Source: Typhlomys cinereus (taxonomy: Eukaryota > Chordata > Mammalia > Rodentia > Platacanthomyidae). From it: a stretch of 64,000 nt of DNA. The notes below the pieces were generated by a model. It was not told the origin of the DNA. It searched no databases and saw only the letters and a list, made by a program, of their open reading frames with translations. A program made the translations under genes and the position numbers. The first letter of the stretch is position 1. The number at the start of each line of letters is the position of its first letter. Below, one piece after another: positions 21,931 through 31,556 of the stretch. The DNA is taken from NCBI GenBank assembly GCA_023101885.1, contig JALPQD010000116.1, forward strand, positions 372,001 to 436,000. Reading direction: 5' to 3'.

Positions 21931-24099
21931 AATTATATAACCTTAACAAGAACTCAAATACAGGAAGGAATTAGGAGTTCCCACAATAGGAAGATCATCA
22001 ATACAAGTGACTACAGAACCTTCTGAAAATTTTACTTTCTACAACAATGGGCTGCCCTGATGGCCGCAGATCTGTGATCACCCAGGTCTCAAATTCTAAT
22101 TTCCTCATACTTTAGTGGTTGGACAACCTGCCACTGAACTGTTTTGGCTAGTTTGTCTTCTTTTTGATGACCTGAAACTCAACACAGATACCTTGAATTT
22201 CTGATCCTCATGCTTCTACCTCCCAAATGCTGGGAATTCAGACATGTACCACCACGCATGTTTCTACAATTAAGTTTTTAAAACAAATATTTATTATTGG
22301 GTCAAGGATATACCTTAGTGGTAGAACCACTGCCCAGTATGAAATACTGCGTGGATTTTTTTGTGTTGTGTTGGGATGATATGTATGCATGCTTATTCAC
22401 ATGTCCACGTGTACCTGTGTATGAAGGCCTGAATTTAACAATGTCATCTTCTTAGATTGTTCTCCATTTCTATTAGGTCACGGTGTCTCAATTGAACCCA
22501 GAGCTTGCCAATTGGCTAGATTAGCTAGTCAGCTTGCCCTATGGTCCCTAACTATGCCTCCGGAGTGCTGGTGGCTGCTTGCCTGCCAAGTTTTTAACAT
22601 GGTTCTGGGGATTCACATGAGTTTTGGGAATCTGAACTCCAAACCTCATGATTGTGGGGCAAGCGCGTTATCCTGAGTCCCAGAGTTTCACCCTGAGCAC
22701 TGCACTGAAAATAAAACGATCTCAAAACTTGCCCATCACTTGGCAATAAATTAATAAACAAAATGATGCTCATACTGTTTCTTTACCCACCCCCTCCTTT
22801 ACCCATACCATCCACAAAATAAGACAAACAGGCTTGGCCCTACCACAGCACTAACACTTCTCTAGCCAAGAACACTCAGGTTGCCAGCTTCTGAGGACAC
22901 ATTCCTGGCACCCTCACACTTGACCTCTCCACAGCCATTAAGACCGCTGATCTTCCTAGTCATACAAAGGTCCTGATTTGATTGCACAGCCTCCTGTCTT
23001 CTGCCCTGGGTCTGAGCCTCCTTCCACTCTCCACCAGGATGATTTGAGCTTCACCATGATTATCGTCTGACACACACATCCTTCACCCAGTGCTTCACAC
23101 CTGCTCACTGGGCGCATATGTGTGGCTGATCCCACACATCCCAACGTACACGCACCTTCCTCACACTCCATCCTGCTCAGTGTCCCCACACGCTGGAATC
23201 CAGCGTGTCACCTGGCTTCCTCCCTTTCTCCTCTCTCACCCACTCACTCATCAAGGTCTACCACGTCTGCTTCCTAAAGCCTACACAGATCCATCTACTC
23301 TCCAGCTCAAGCCCCCATGCGTGACCTGACTCCTGCAGAAGCTCCTCCAACCTCACAGCCTCCACTTTACACACCTTTTTCTTACACCCTCATCTGCCTG
23401 CACAGCAGTAAGCAAGTCTTTCCCAATAAAATCTTATTTTGTGGCCCTGCTTGCAACCCCCAGGCACTTGCTGATGTGCTCAGGGAAAAGTCAACTACTT
23501 GCTGCTGGCTGCAAGGTTCTTCCCAGCCCGGCTGGTCTGCGGCCTCACGGCTCTTGGAGTCCAAGTGAACCAGGGTAACCCTCGCACGTGCCAGGCTTAA
23601 CTCTCCTCTCCACTCCCAGGACCTGTGTGCACTGCTCCCTCTAGCTGGCACCGCTCCTGCCCCGTCCCCTCAGCCGCGATCATCTCCTACTCACATCTTT
23701 CTGATGGCTGCACCCTTAGTTACGGGGCTCTTCCTGTGTTCTCACAGGCACCCTGCATTCACACTGCCAACATCTGCAAGCCCATCAGGCAAAATCCGGG
23801 CCCTGGGGGCAGATCTGGATGTCGGATTTCCCTAGCCCTCAATAACTAACTGAGCAGCTCACAGGATCTAAGTGTCAGACTCCTCATCTGCCACACGGGC
23901 AGGGTAGCTGTCCATGTTGACATGGGTGTAAAAAGACTCTAACCAAACGATACAAGAATAGTCAGCTCACACCGAAGAAACGCACAGAAAGTGGAGTAGA
24001 GGTAAAACCACTAAAAGGACACTGAAAATGTCAAAGGCACTGCAATAAAACATTAAGTTTAAAAAAGAGTTGTATACTCTAAGTCATGAAAACAGCTGC
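21931..24099. other. PDPR intron 1 segment without genes
   Basis: A reverse B1-like SINE (about 22155-22270) and a diverged ID-like patch (about 22295-22370) are present. 22750-23900 is repeat-poor, CT-rich sequence without a recognisable exon. Confidence 0.5.
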
Positions 24100-24302
24100 C
24101 AAGAATAACAGCCGCTGAACCTCCTCAGCCTCGGACTGGTTGTGCTGAGATCCCACACCGAGACGACAGGTGGAGCCCACAGCGGCGCGTCACACCTGCC
24201 ATCCCGTGTCAGGACACAGCTGAGCTCCAGGTGAGCGCAGGTCTCCTGCCCGGGGAGCGGGCGATGAGCGCCCGCCGCGCAGCGCCACCGCCGAGCCGCC
24301 GG

Positions 24303-24374
24303 CAGCACCTGCAGCACCTGCAGCACCTGCAGCACCTGCAGCACCGGCAGCACCTGCAGCACCTGCAGCACCTG
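24303..24374. repeat. 9-bp minisatellite CAGCACCTG, eight copies
   Basis: Eight tandem copies of CAGCACCTG, one changed to CAGCACCGG. Each copy junction makes CTGCAG and each unit contains the E-box-like CACCTG. It lies at the edge of the CpG island inside PDPR intron 1. Confidence 0.95.
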
Positions 24375-24766
24375 CAGGCAGCCTGACCCCAAGCGCAGCA
24401 AGGGCCGCGGAAAGCGCCGCGCTCCCCGCGCCGAGAAGCGGTCCCTGCGCCCGTCCCCGCCGCCCCGCGCATCGTGCCGACGCGCAAGCGCAGCGAGGGC
24501 TCGGGGACCGCAGGCTGCACCCCGCCCACGGGGCCCTCCGGTCACCCCAGAAGGCGCGCGGCCCCCGCCGGGTCCGCAGCCCCGACAAGCGCGTGAAAGC
24601 ACCGGGGCCGCACGTCTCTGGGCGGGAAAACAATGCCGCCCACGGGGGCGGCGGGGACCCCGGCCCTGAAGAGCCCGCGCGCAGCCCGGGGGCGGTCGGC
24701 CCGAGGCCCCTCCGCGAGGCGCAACTCTAACCCCAGCGTGACACCCTCGGGGGCGAGGAGGGGCCG

Positions 24767-24928
24767 CCCAGCCGCAGCCAGCGGGGACCCCCGCCCAGCC
24801 GCAGCCAGCGGGGACCCCCGCCCAGCCGCAGCCAGCGGGGACCCCCGCCCAGCCGCAGCCAGCGGGGACCCCCGCCCAGCCGCAGCCAGCGGGGACCCCC
24901 GCCCAGCCGCAGCCAGCGGGGACCCCCG
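24767..24928. repeat. 27-bp GC-rich minisatellite, six copies
   Basis: Six almost perfect tandem copies of a 27-bp unit beginning CCCAGCCGCAGCCAGCGGGG. The period is divisible by three, so all six frames stay open and yield spurious nine-residue protein repeats. It sits just inside intron 1, below the PDPR exon 1 donor. Confidence 0.95.
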
Positions 24929-25008
24929 CCCGGGGCCGCGGCCGAGGGCCGGCGTGTGGGGGCCGCGGGACCTCGCGGACACCCGCGGCCGCCGAGGGCT
25001 TCGCTTAC

Positions 25009-25200
25009 CTCGCGGCCCACGGGCTCCGCGCTCAGCAGCGCGCCGGCGGAAGCGGGGCGCGGCGCAACGGCCGGAGGGGGGCGCCGCGGGCCTGGGGCCG
25101 GAAAGGAGGGAACATGGGGAGGGGGCGGGACGGAGGCGAGAAAAGTTCCGGGAACGCCGGGCCTGCGACCTTCCGTGCTTTACGGCCCGCGCAAGGGTAT
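25009..25200 (-). promoter_or_regulatory. PDPR: Probable PDPR noncoding first exon and core promoter
   Basis: A good minus-strand donor, CGCGAG followed by GTAAGC, occurs at 25009/25008 inside the CpG island and points toward the first coding exon at 11789, which begins with 5' UTR and so needs an upstream exon. The transcription start is inferred to lie between roughly 25060 and 25230, below the CRE and E-box sites. The upper edge given here is an estimate. The resulting intron 1 would be about 13.2 kb. Confidence 0.6.
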
Positions 25201-25235
25201 GGCCGGCGCGCGCCCATATCCGCGCGCCCGCGCCG

Positions 25236-25243
25236 TGACGTCA
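25236..25243. promoter_or_regulatory. Palindromic CRE (TGACGTCA)
   Basis: Perfect full-site CREB/ATF palindrome within GCCGTGACGTCACGAA. It lies about 230 bp upstream of the inferred PDPR exon 1 donor, a usual distance for a CpG-island promoter. It is flanked by alternating GC that could also suit NRF1. Confidence 0.6.
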
Positions 25244-25256
25244 CGAACCCGCCCCC

Positions 25257-25262
25257 CACGTG
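25257..25262. promoter_or_regulatory. CACGTG E-box in a 10-bp palindrome
   Basis: CCCACGTGGG is a perfect palindrome containing the USF/MYC-type CACGTG core, 14 bp from the CRE. Both are typical elements of housekeeping and metabolic gene promoters. Binding itself is inferred. Confidence 0.5.
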
Positions 25263-25589
25263 GGCTTGTTTGGGTCTCGCAAGGCTCCGCCCTCCTGCGA
25301 AGTCGGGTCCCTAGCCGTAGGGGCCTTGGTTGGCTGTCTGCGCCCCCCGCGCCTGCGCCTGGCTGGGTTTGTCGTGCAAGCGTCGATGGTGGGATGAGCC
25401 CCGCTGCAGCGTGACTGTCCGCTCCTCCAGCTCTGCGGCTCTGGACCCCAGGATAGGAGCCAGTCGCTGGACACTAGTGTCCTCAGCCTCTAACGTGACG
25501 CTGCCATCCAGGATGCTTCCTTCACAGAACTTACCAGTGCCTCAAGTATCTGAGCGTCTGCGGTCTGTCTGTACTGGTTACTCTTATCT

Positions 25590-25930
25590 GTTGCTGTGAG
25601 AGGGCACCCAAAGTCAAGTGACTTAAAGGAAGAAAGGGAGATTTATTCAGCTTAAGGTTCCAGGGGGGGAGATACAGTCTTTTGGCGGAGGTACCATGGT
25701 TGGCTGGCAGGCAAAGTTGGAGGAGGCTAGGTCACTGCAAACATCTTGGAGGCTGAGAGCTGCAAGTTGGCTTGCTGCAAAGCAGTCTTCTAGAGATAAG
25801 GTGGTTCTGACCCACCCAAAGGCCCCCACCCTCTGTGACCACCTTCCTCTAGCAAGACTCCACTTCTCAAAGATGCCATGACCTTTCTCAAACACATGAG
25901 ACTGTGAGGCACACATTTCAAACATGACAC
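25590..25930 (+). repeat. Interspersed repeat, unclassified
   Basis: TATCTGTTGCTGTGAGAGGG, then AGGGAGATTTATTCAGCTTA and AAAGATGCCATGACCTTTCT. The region at 29725-29990 shares CCATGACCTTCTCAAA and neighbouring blocks in the same order, so both are copies of one old rodent repeat. The class, DNA transposon or LTR, cannot be decided by eye. Confidence 0.6.
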
Positions 25931-26641
25931 TGTCTCTCTTTTATTCGTGCTGGTGCGTCATCCGGTACAATACAGGGAATCTGTGTGAGAGGTGCAGCTG
26001 CCACCGCACCTTAGTCCCCAATCTCTAGTTCCCATGCTTTGGATTCAGACCTGCTTGGCCCAACAGGCCAATCGTGGGCATGATTGTTGACTCCGTGGCC
26101 AGGAGCGGTGCTGGCTGGCGCATTCCCATGACCAGGAAGAAAGATTGACTTCTGTCCTTAGTAGCAACAAAACTTCAAGGATCCCACGTCGTGATGTCAT
26201 GCCCTCCACAGCCTATAAAACTGCTTTGTATACCACTCTGGCCAGTGACTGTCTGCAAGACGATGTCATCTCCGGATGAGATCAGCACTCAGGAGACTCG
26301 ACTCTCTTGTGGTCCCCCTCCCCCTTTTGTTCATAACCCTTTTCTTTTAGGGGAAGTATTTTGAGACAAGGTCTCCTATAGACCAGTCTCTTCTCAAACT
26401 ATGTAGTGATCTTGAACTCTGTTAGGTCAGTCTTTTCATATTTTAGGTAAAAATTTAATTCTCACTGCCCCCCCCACTATCAAAAAAAAGAAAAAAGAAA
26501 AGAAGACACTGATGGATCAGAGTTATTCTCCAAGCCATGAACAATTTGGGGGCAAAATCTCAGAATGTTATTTTTCCCCCCATGAAGACACCTGCCTCAT
26601 ACTGTGGTGGTCTAAGAACAAGGAAGACCCCACCGTCTATG

Positions 26642-27285
26642 TGTTATGATAAAACTATGCAGTGTGCTATAGAAAATATGCTGTGGAAAAATTTTGACCT
26701 TAGATTAACTTCTTTGGCTTCTGTAAACTGCTTACGCATAAAGATAGTCACTGCTTACACAAGAAAACAGACAAAACTTGCTCTCGCTATCTGCTGACCA
26801 CTTGGTTTCATAGTTACAGCCTTGGGTCAGCAAGACCACCACTCAAGGTTTCCACCCCTCCCCTCAGCATTGTCCGAATTCAAGCTGCAACCATTATCTG
26901 AAACTGCCAGCTTGAGTCATTAGCTGGGCAGCGCGTACCAACTTAGAAACTGCTATAAGAACCCCCCCCCCCAACTCGGGGCTCCATCATGAGGTCCTGA
27001 GCTCTGATGGAGTCCTGGAGTCCTAAGGCTCCATCTAAGTTCCCAAACTTGGGTAGAGTCCTTGAAGCTTCAGTTCTGTTTGACCCACTTTTACCATTAT
27101 TCTTTTGTTTTGTTTTGTTTTAATGTGGGACCTGGGATCCGAACTCAAAACCTTCTGCTTGTGAGACAGAGTCACAACCCCTGAGCCATCTCTCCAGGCC
27201 CTGTTTGACCCACTTTTAATAAACATTCTTTTCAGTCAAGCTCATTGTCTGTACCTCATTGGGTGGTCTTCTGAACCCCATAACA
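26642..27285 (+). mobile_element. Solo LTR of an ERV1-like element, carrying a SINE
   Basis: Starts TGTTATG and ends CATAACA, a perfect 7-bp terminal inverted repeat with the TG...CA ends of retroviral LTRs. A TATA-like CTATAAGAAC lies near 26952, a polyadenylation signal AATAAA at 27218-27223, and a GT-rich stretch follows. Without its SINE it is about 519 bp. There are no internal retroviral genes and no clear flanking duplication. It is an ancient solo LTR by inference. Confidence 0.7.
27094..27200 (-). mobile_element. Truncated tRNA-derived SINE inside the LTR
   Basis: Only the tRNA-like head and an A/T-rich tail are present, in reverse orientation. An 18-bp duplication, CTGTTTGACCCACTTTTA, flanks it at 27076-27093 and 27201-27218. 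The copied target ends at the LTR polyadenylation signal. Confidence 0.92.
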
Positions 27286-28458
27286 ATACATTTCACAGGT
27301 ATGCAAATGTGTAAGAAACCTAGTTATCCGCAGGAAAGAGTGAATGAAAGGAGGTGCAGGAAGAGGCTCAGAAGCTAAAGACAGTTCTAGTTGCTCTCCT
27401 TTCCCTTCATTATCATTGGCTCTCCATTGTAAGTTGCTAAATCAAACAACCTCTCCACATTAAATTCTTTGCACTGTCCACAATATGTTTTGTTCTCATA
27501 ACCACTGGTTCATAACCACTGTTCGCATAACCACTGGTACATTTTTTGGGTACATTCAAGAGCATTAAGTATTTTTATAATTTTTACCTTTTCTTTTTCC
27601 ATAAAACAGCAGAGATGTTTCTTGGCTGGTTCCTGATTGTGTTGAAGCATCCAGCATTTTTTATGGAATTTTTTTATGAGATTTAGAGGGACTTAACTTT
27701 TTCTCCTTTACAAACACATTCTGCTACCCTGTTTTTCTATTCGTCAAGGGCAGAGATTTCAGGAGGAGGGGAGGGTATTTTTAGCAGCTTCTAAAGATCT
27801 ATGCCAAGATAGCCTTTGGATGTCAAGAACGACAGCAAGCACCTGCCTGCTAAAACTGGTTTCAGTACCTTGTGTTCAGATTGGCAGATAGTGTCTCTAG
27901 GAAGCGGGAGCCAGAGGAAAAGGCATATAAGGTCCCATCGCTCTGCCTAGCCTCTTCTTCCTCAAAACAGAAAATAGAAAGTTCTGTGGATGGTTTCACT
28001 GAAGAGTTTTCTAGTTCATATTTAAATCTCTGGCCAACTCTTGGGATGTACAAACCACCACTGTCATCATTGTCACGTCCTATAGTTTGTTATTTGCATT
28101 TGAAAGTATGCAGGTCTTCTCAGCCCCCTTCGGTTTCTGTGCACAGCTAGAATATGATCTTGACCACGTTCCGGTATTTGAGTAGATGAATTAGGAGTCT
28201 GACTAACTTGGCAAAGAGAATGACTAAGCATTTCTGCCTTTCATGGATGTGGTATCAATGCTGTTTTCTAGCCAGCTGTTTTCAATTGAGGTGTTCTTTT
28301 CCTGTCATTGGGTATGTAAATGAAAATAATGTTAATGAATAAGCAGACATTTTCATAACTGTTGTCTTATCCTCTTGTGAAATGTCCTTCATATGCTTTA
28401 ACTAGCCACAGTGTGTTATCTTCTCCAAGAATAAATACCGCTTATAAAACCATTCATA

Positions 28459-28712
28459 GGGCTGGTGAGATGGCTCAGGGGTTAAGACTCTGCCTCACAA
28501 AAGAAAGTCCTGAGTTCAGATCCCACATAAAAAGGCCAGGTTGAAACAGTGACAGCCCACACTTCTGGCCATGGTGGGCAGAGCCTGGGAAATCCCAGAA
28601 GAGGTAGAGGCAATCCAGGATGATTCCAGAAGTCACCCTTGGTCCTCCACAGGGATACACAGTGACCTCTGATATCCCCCCAAAAAAACACACACATACA
28701 CAAATAGATTTT
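28459..28712 (+). mobile_element. tRNA-derived SINE, older subfamily
   Basis: GGGCTGGTGAGATGGCTCAG head to ACAGTGACCTCTGATATCCC and a CA-rich tail. Confidence 0.88.
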
Positions 28713-28952
28713 AAAAAATTGTATCCTTGATACCAAAGTGTAAGAAAGGGTTTGGAAGGGTAAGGAAGACTCTCTATACAGTGCTGGACTGGATAGACAG
28801 AAGTACCTCCTTCCCTCCTGCTGCAGTTACTGCTCCTGTCACTACACTTGACAGCAGCCTGCACGATTGTCTTATAGTAAGAAGAGATGGACCTTGCTCC
28901 CATATGCATGTCAGCCAACTGAGAGAAGAACTTTGTCTTAGCAGTTGTGGGG

Positions 28953-29530
28953 GAGGCTGGAGAGATGGCTTGGGGTGAAGACTTTGCCTCGAAAGCAGGA
29001 CTTGAGTTTGGATCAAAGATCCCATGTAAAAACATCTGGCAGAAGGCTGGAGAGGTGGCTCAGGGGTTAAGCCTCCGCCTTGCAGGCGGAAGGTCCTGAG
29101 TTCGGATCCCAGATCCCACGTATAGACGCCAGGCGGAAGCCGGGGGAGGCCTGCGCTTCTGGTCCTGGTAGGGCGGAGCCTGTGAATCCCGGGGCAGAAG
29201 GAGGTGGAGGCATCCATGGTGGTTCGCGAATTCGTCCGTGGTTCTACAGAAACACACACACACAGACACGTGCGCGCACATACACACCCATATGCACACA
29301 GTTGAATAAATGATAATAATAATAAAAAAAAATTTTTGAAAAAAAAAAAAAAAAAAACATCTGGCAGAAATGTCAGTGGTCTGCACTTCCAGCCCTGAAA
29401 GGCAGAGTTTGGGAAACCCCACGTCATAGAAAAAAGGAAGGTAAAGAAATCCAATCCAGAATGATTCCTGAAGCCACCCTTGGGCTTCTGTGGGCACATT
29501 TAGTGCCCTCTGAACTCACAAACACACACG
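28953..29530 (+). mobile_element. Older SINE interrupted by a young SINE
   Basis: The head is at 28953-29044 and the body at 29370-29530. The two parts are separated by a complete younger copy. Confidence 0.9.
29045..29352 (+). mobile_element. Young tRNA-derived SINE with 17-bp target duplication
   Basis: Complete young-subfamily copy with a long A tail. AAAAACATCTGGCAGAA is repeated at 29028-29044 and 29353-29369. The perfect duplication and low divergence from the copies at 7802 and 14927 indicate recent insertion. Confidence 0.95.
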
Positions 29531-29724
29531 CATATACAAAAAAACTCTCTTCTGTATGTTCTATTTCTTTACTCCTCCATCCCTCCCTCCGTCCCTCCCT
29601 CCGTCCCTCCCTTCCTTCCTTCCTTCCTTCCTTCCTTCCTTCCTTCCTTCCTTCCTTCTTTCCTGTGTTTCATGTACCCCAGGTTAGCTTTAAGTTCACT
29701 ATGTAGCTAAGGTCAGGTACTCTT

Positions 29725-29990
29725 AGTCCATTATGGCAGGAAAGGCATGGCCGGCTGGCAGAAGCTGCAGGCAATCTAAGTCACATCCTTCATAGAGGTC
29801 AAGAGCTGCAAAACGGCCAGCTGCAACAGCAGCCCTCAAGTAAGGAGGGGCTAATCATCCTCAAGGCCACCCCCTGTGACTGCCTTCCTCAGGAAGGATC
29901 CACCTCTTAAAGATGCCATGACCTTCTCAAACTAAAGATTCAAACACACAAGTCTGTAGGGAGCTACTCACATTTCAAACAGTGACACTA
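29725..29990 (+). repeat. Second copy of the unclassified repeat seen at 25.6 kb
   Basis: Shares the blocks GGCTGGCAG, CACCTCTTAAAGATGCCATG and ACATTTCAAACA with 25590-25930 in the same orientation. Confidence 0.55.
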
Positions 29991-30034
29991 AGACTGGGTG
30001 CCTATGAAACTTAGCACATAGCTTTTATGTATGT

Positions 30035-30298
30035 GGGGGGAGTTGTGGATGTGTACAGCAGAGGGCAGCTGAACGTGTGTACCTTGGCCCAAGGGTGACA
30101 TCAGGGATAATCCTGGATTGTTCTCTCTCCTTGTTGCTTTGCTCTGTGGTTCCCTAGGCTTTGCCTTCCATGACTGGAATTATAGGTTGCCTCCATTTCT
30201 GCCTGGCATGTAAGTGAAGGATCTGGGGATCCTGAACTCAGGTCCTTTTGTTTGTGAGACAAAGGCTTTAACTCTTGAGCTATCTCTCCAGCGTCAAC
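30035..30298 (-). mobile_element. tRNA-derived SINE, older, reverse
   Basis: Body blocks CCAAGGGTGACATCAGGGAT and TTTGCTCTGTGGTTCCCTAG, and the reverse of the tRNA-like head ending in GAGCTATCTCTCCAGC. Confidence 0.88.
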
Positions 30299-30493
30299 AT
30301 GTAGCCTTTTCATACATCATTACACAAATGGGAAAAAATGAAAACAAAAATCTTGAAAATTCTTCTAATGTTTCAAACTTTCACCTGTTGTTAAGTTTTT
30401 TAACTGGTCGCTTCTCCATCTTCAAATAGGGATTAGGCTGTAATCACCTCACCAAGCAGATGGGATGGGGTTCTGTTTTTGTCTTCATATACT

Positions 30494-30513
30494 GACCAGT
30501 AGGTGGCGCGGAG
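30494..30513 (+). promoter_or_regulatory. CTCF-like site
   Basis: GACCAGTAGGTGGCGCGGAG contains CCAGTAGGTGGCGC, a near-perfect CTCF core. It lies in the PDPR-CLEC18 intergenic region. Occupancy is inferred. Confidence 0.55.
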
Positions 30514-30594
30514 AGCCCGCTAGTTGAAGTGACCTGGGTTTGCACGACCCCTTCCTACTGAGTGGACTCTGCCGGGGTTAATTAGAAACCCAGG

Positions 30595-30990
30595 TGTTAC
30601 AGTTAGTCTGCACAGTTGCTGATAAAATCATGACAAAACAGCTTAAGGGAATAAGGGGTTTAATTTTCTCTTACGATTCTTGGTTACAGTTCTTACTACA
30701 ACTTGGCAGGAGAGCACGTACCATCACCAAAGGGCCGAGGGAACTGGCCACGCCATGTCCACATAATAGCTGAGAGACTATATCCGTACTTGTCAGAACA
30801 GTATGTCTGGCCAAGTGTACAGAACTTTCTCAAACAGTTCCTCTATTTTATTCACCTGCTGGGAACTAGTCCCACCCACCATTGCCTGGGCTTTCCCCAT
30901 CAACTAGACAATGTCCTGCAGATTCCTCTCAGCTTCATTCAACTACTAATTCTCTACAAATTTGCCCAGAGCTCAAGCCCTCAGCTGAGC
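30595..30990 (-). mobile_element. MaLR-like LTR, reverse, truncated at one end
   Basis: TGTTACAGTTAGTCTGCACA through GCTGATAAAATCATGAC to GCCCAGAGCTCAAGCCCTCA parallels the reverse complement of the LTR at 5506-5922. The last 30 or so bases are missing. Confidence 0.7.
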
Positions 30991-31078
30991 TGAGGGAGAT
31001 TGGTAACTCAGGAGACTTCTGTGACAGAAGAGGTGCAAAGGCAAGGCTCCTTAAAGCAGTCTTGAAAAAAGGGAGGTA

Positions 31079-31323
31079 GGGTTGGAGAGATGGCTCAGGG
31101 TTTAAGATTCTGCCTCACAAGCAGAAGGTCCTGAGTTCAGATCTCAGCTCCTGAGTTCAGATCCCAGGTCCTGCCAATGGCCTGCACTTTCAGCCTGGTG
31201 GACAAAACCTGGGAAATGCCAGAACAAAGCAAAAAGGAGGTAGAAGCAATCCAAGATGATTAAGAAAGTCATCCTTGGTATGTCCATGGGGACATACAAT
31301 TCTCTCTCTCTCTCTCTCTCTCT

Positions 31324-31360
<37 letters not shown>

Positions 31361-31362
31361 GA
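31079..31362 (+). mobile_element. tRNA-derived SINE with (CT)n(CA)n tail
   Basis: Older-subfamily head and body running into (CT)n (31302-31324) and (AC)n (31327-31360). A 17-bp stretch, CTCCTGAGTTCAGATC, is duplicated in the B-box region. Confidence 0.88.
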
Positions 31363-31454
31363 AAAGGGAGGTAGCTAAGCCTAGGGGTGCAGGTCTGTGA
31401 CTCATGAACTTTGCTACTCAGGAGCAGAGTTGAAATTTCAAGGTTAGTCCTTGT

Positions 31455-31556
31455 GATGCCATCTCTGCCTGCTTTTTACGTGGGATTTGGGATCTGAATA
31501 CAGGTCCTTCTGCTTTTAATGCAAAGGCTTAAGCCCTGAGCCATGTCTTCAGCCTT
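31455..31556 (-). mobile_element. Fragment of tRNA-derived SINE, reverse
   Basis: Only the tRNA-like head is present, ending CCCTGAGCCATGTCTTCAGC. Confidence 0.75.

Larger units (their letters stand above)
24100..25480. promoter_or_regulatory. CpG island at the PDPR 5' end
   Basis: The base composition jumps to very high GC with dense CpG over about 1.4 kb, while both flanks are ordinary AT-rich repeat DNA. The island holds the candidate PDPR first exon, two GC-rich minisatellites, a palindromic CRE and a CACGTG E-box. Several long open frames on both strands here are composition artefacts. Such islands are often bidirectional, but no partner gene was recognised on the plus strand. Confidence 0.85.

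Noticed and set aside
24084..25414. Several long frames on both strands in the CpG island
   Set aside because: They come from the low stop-codon frequency of GC-rich DNA and from the 27-bp and 9-bp minisatellites, whose periods are multiples of three.
28774..29499. 241-codon minus frame
   Set aside because: Runs through two nested SINEs; the repeated GIHRLRPTRTRS-type motif seen in many frames is the SINE body read backwards.
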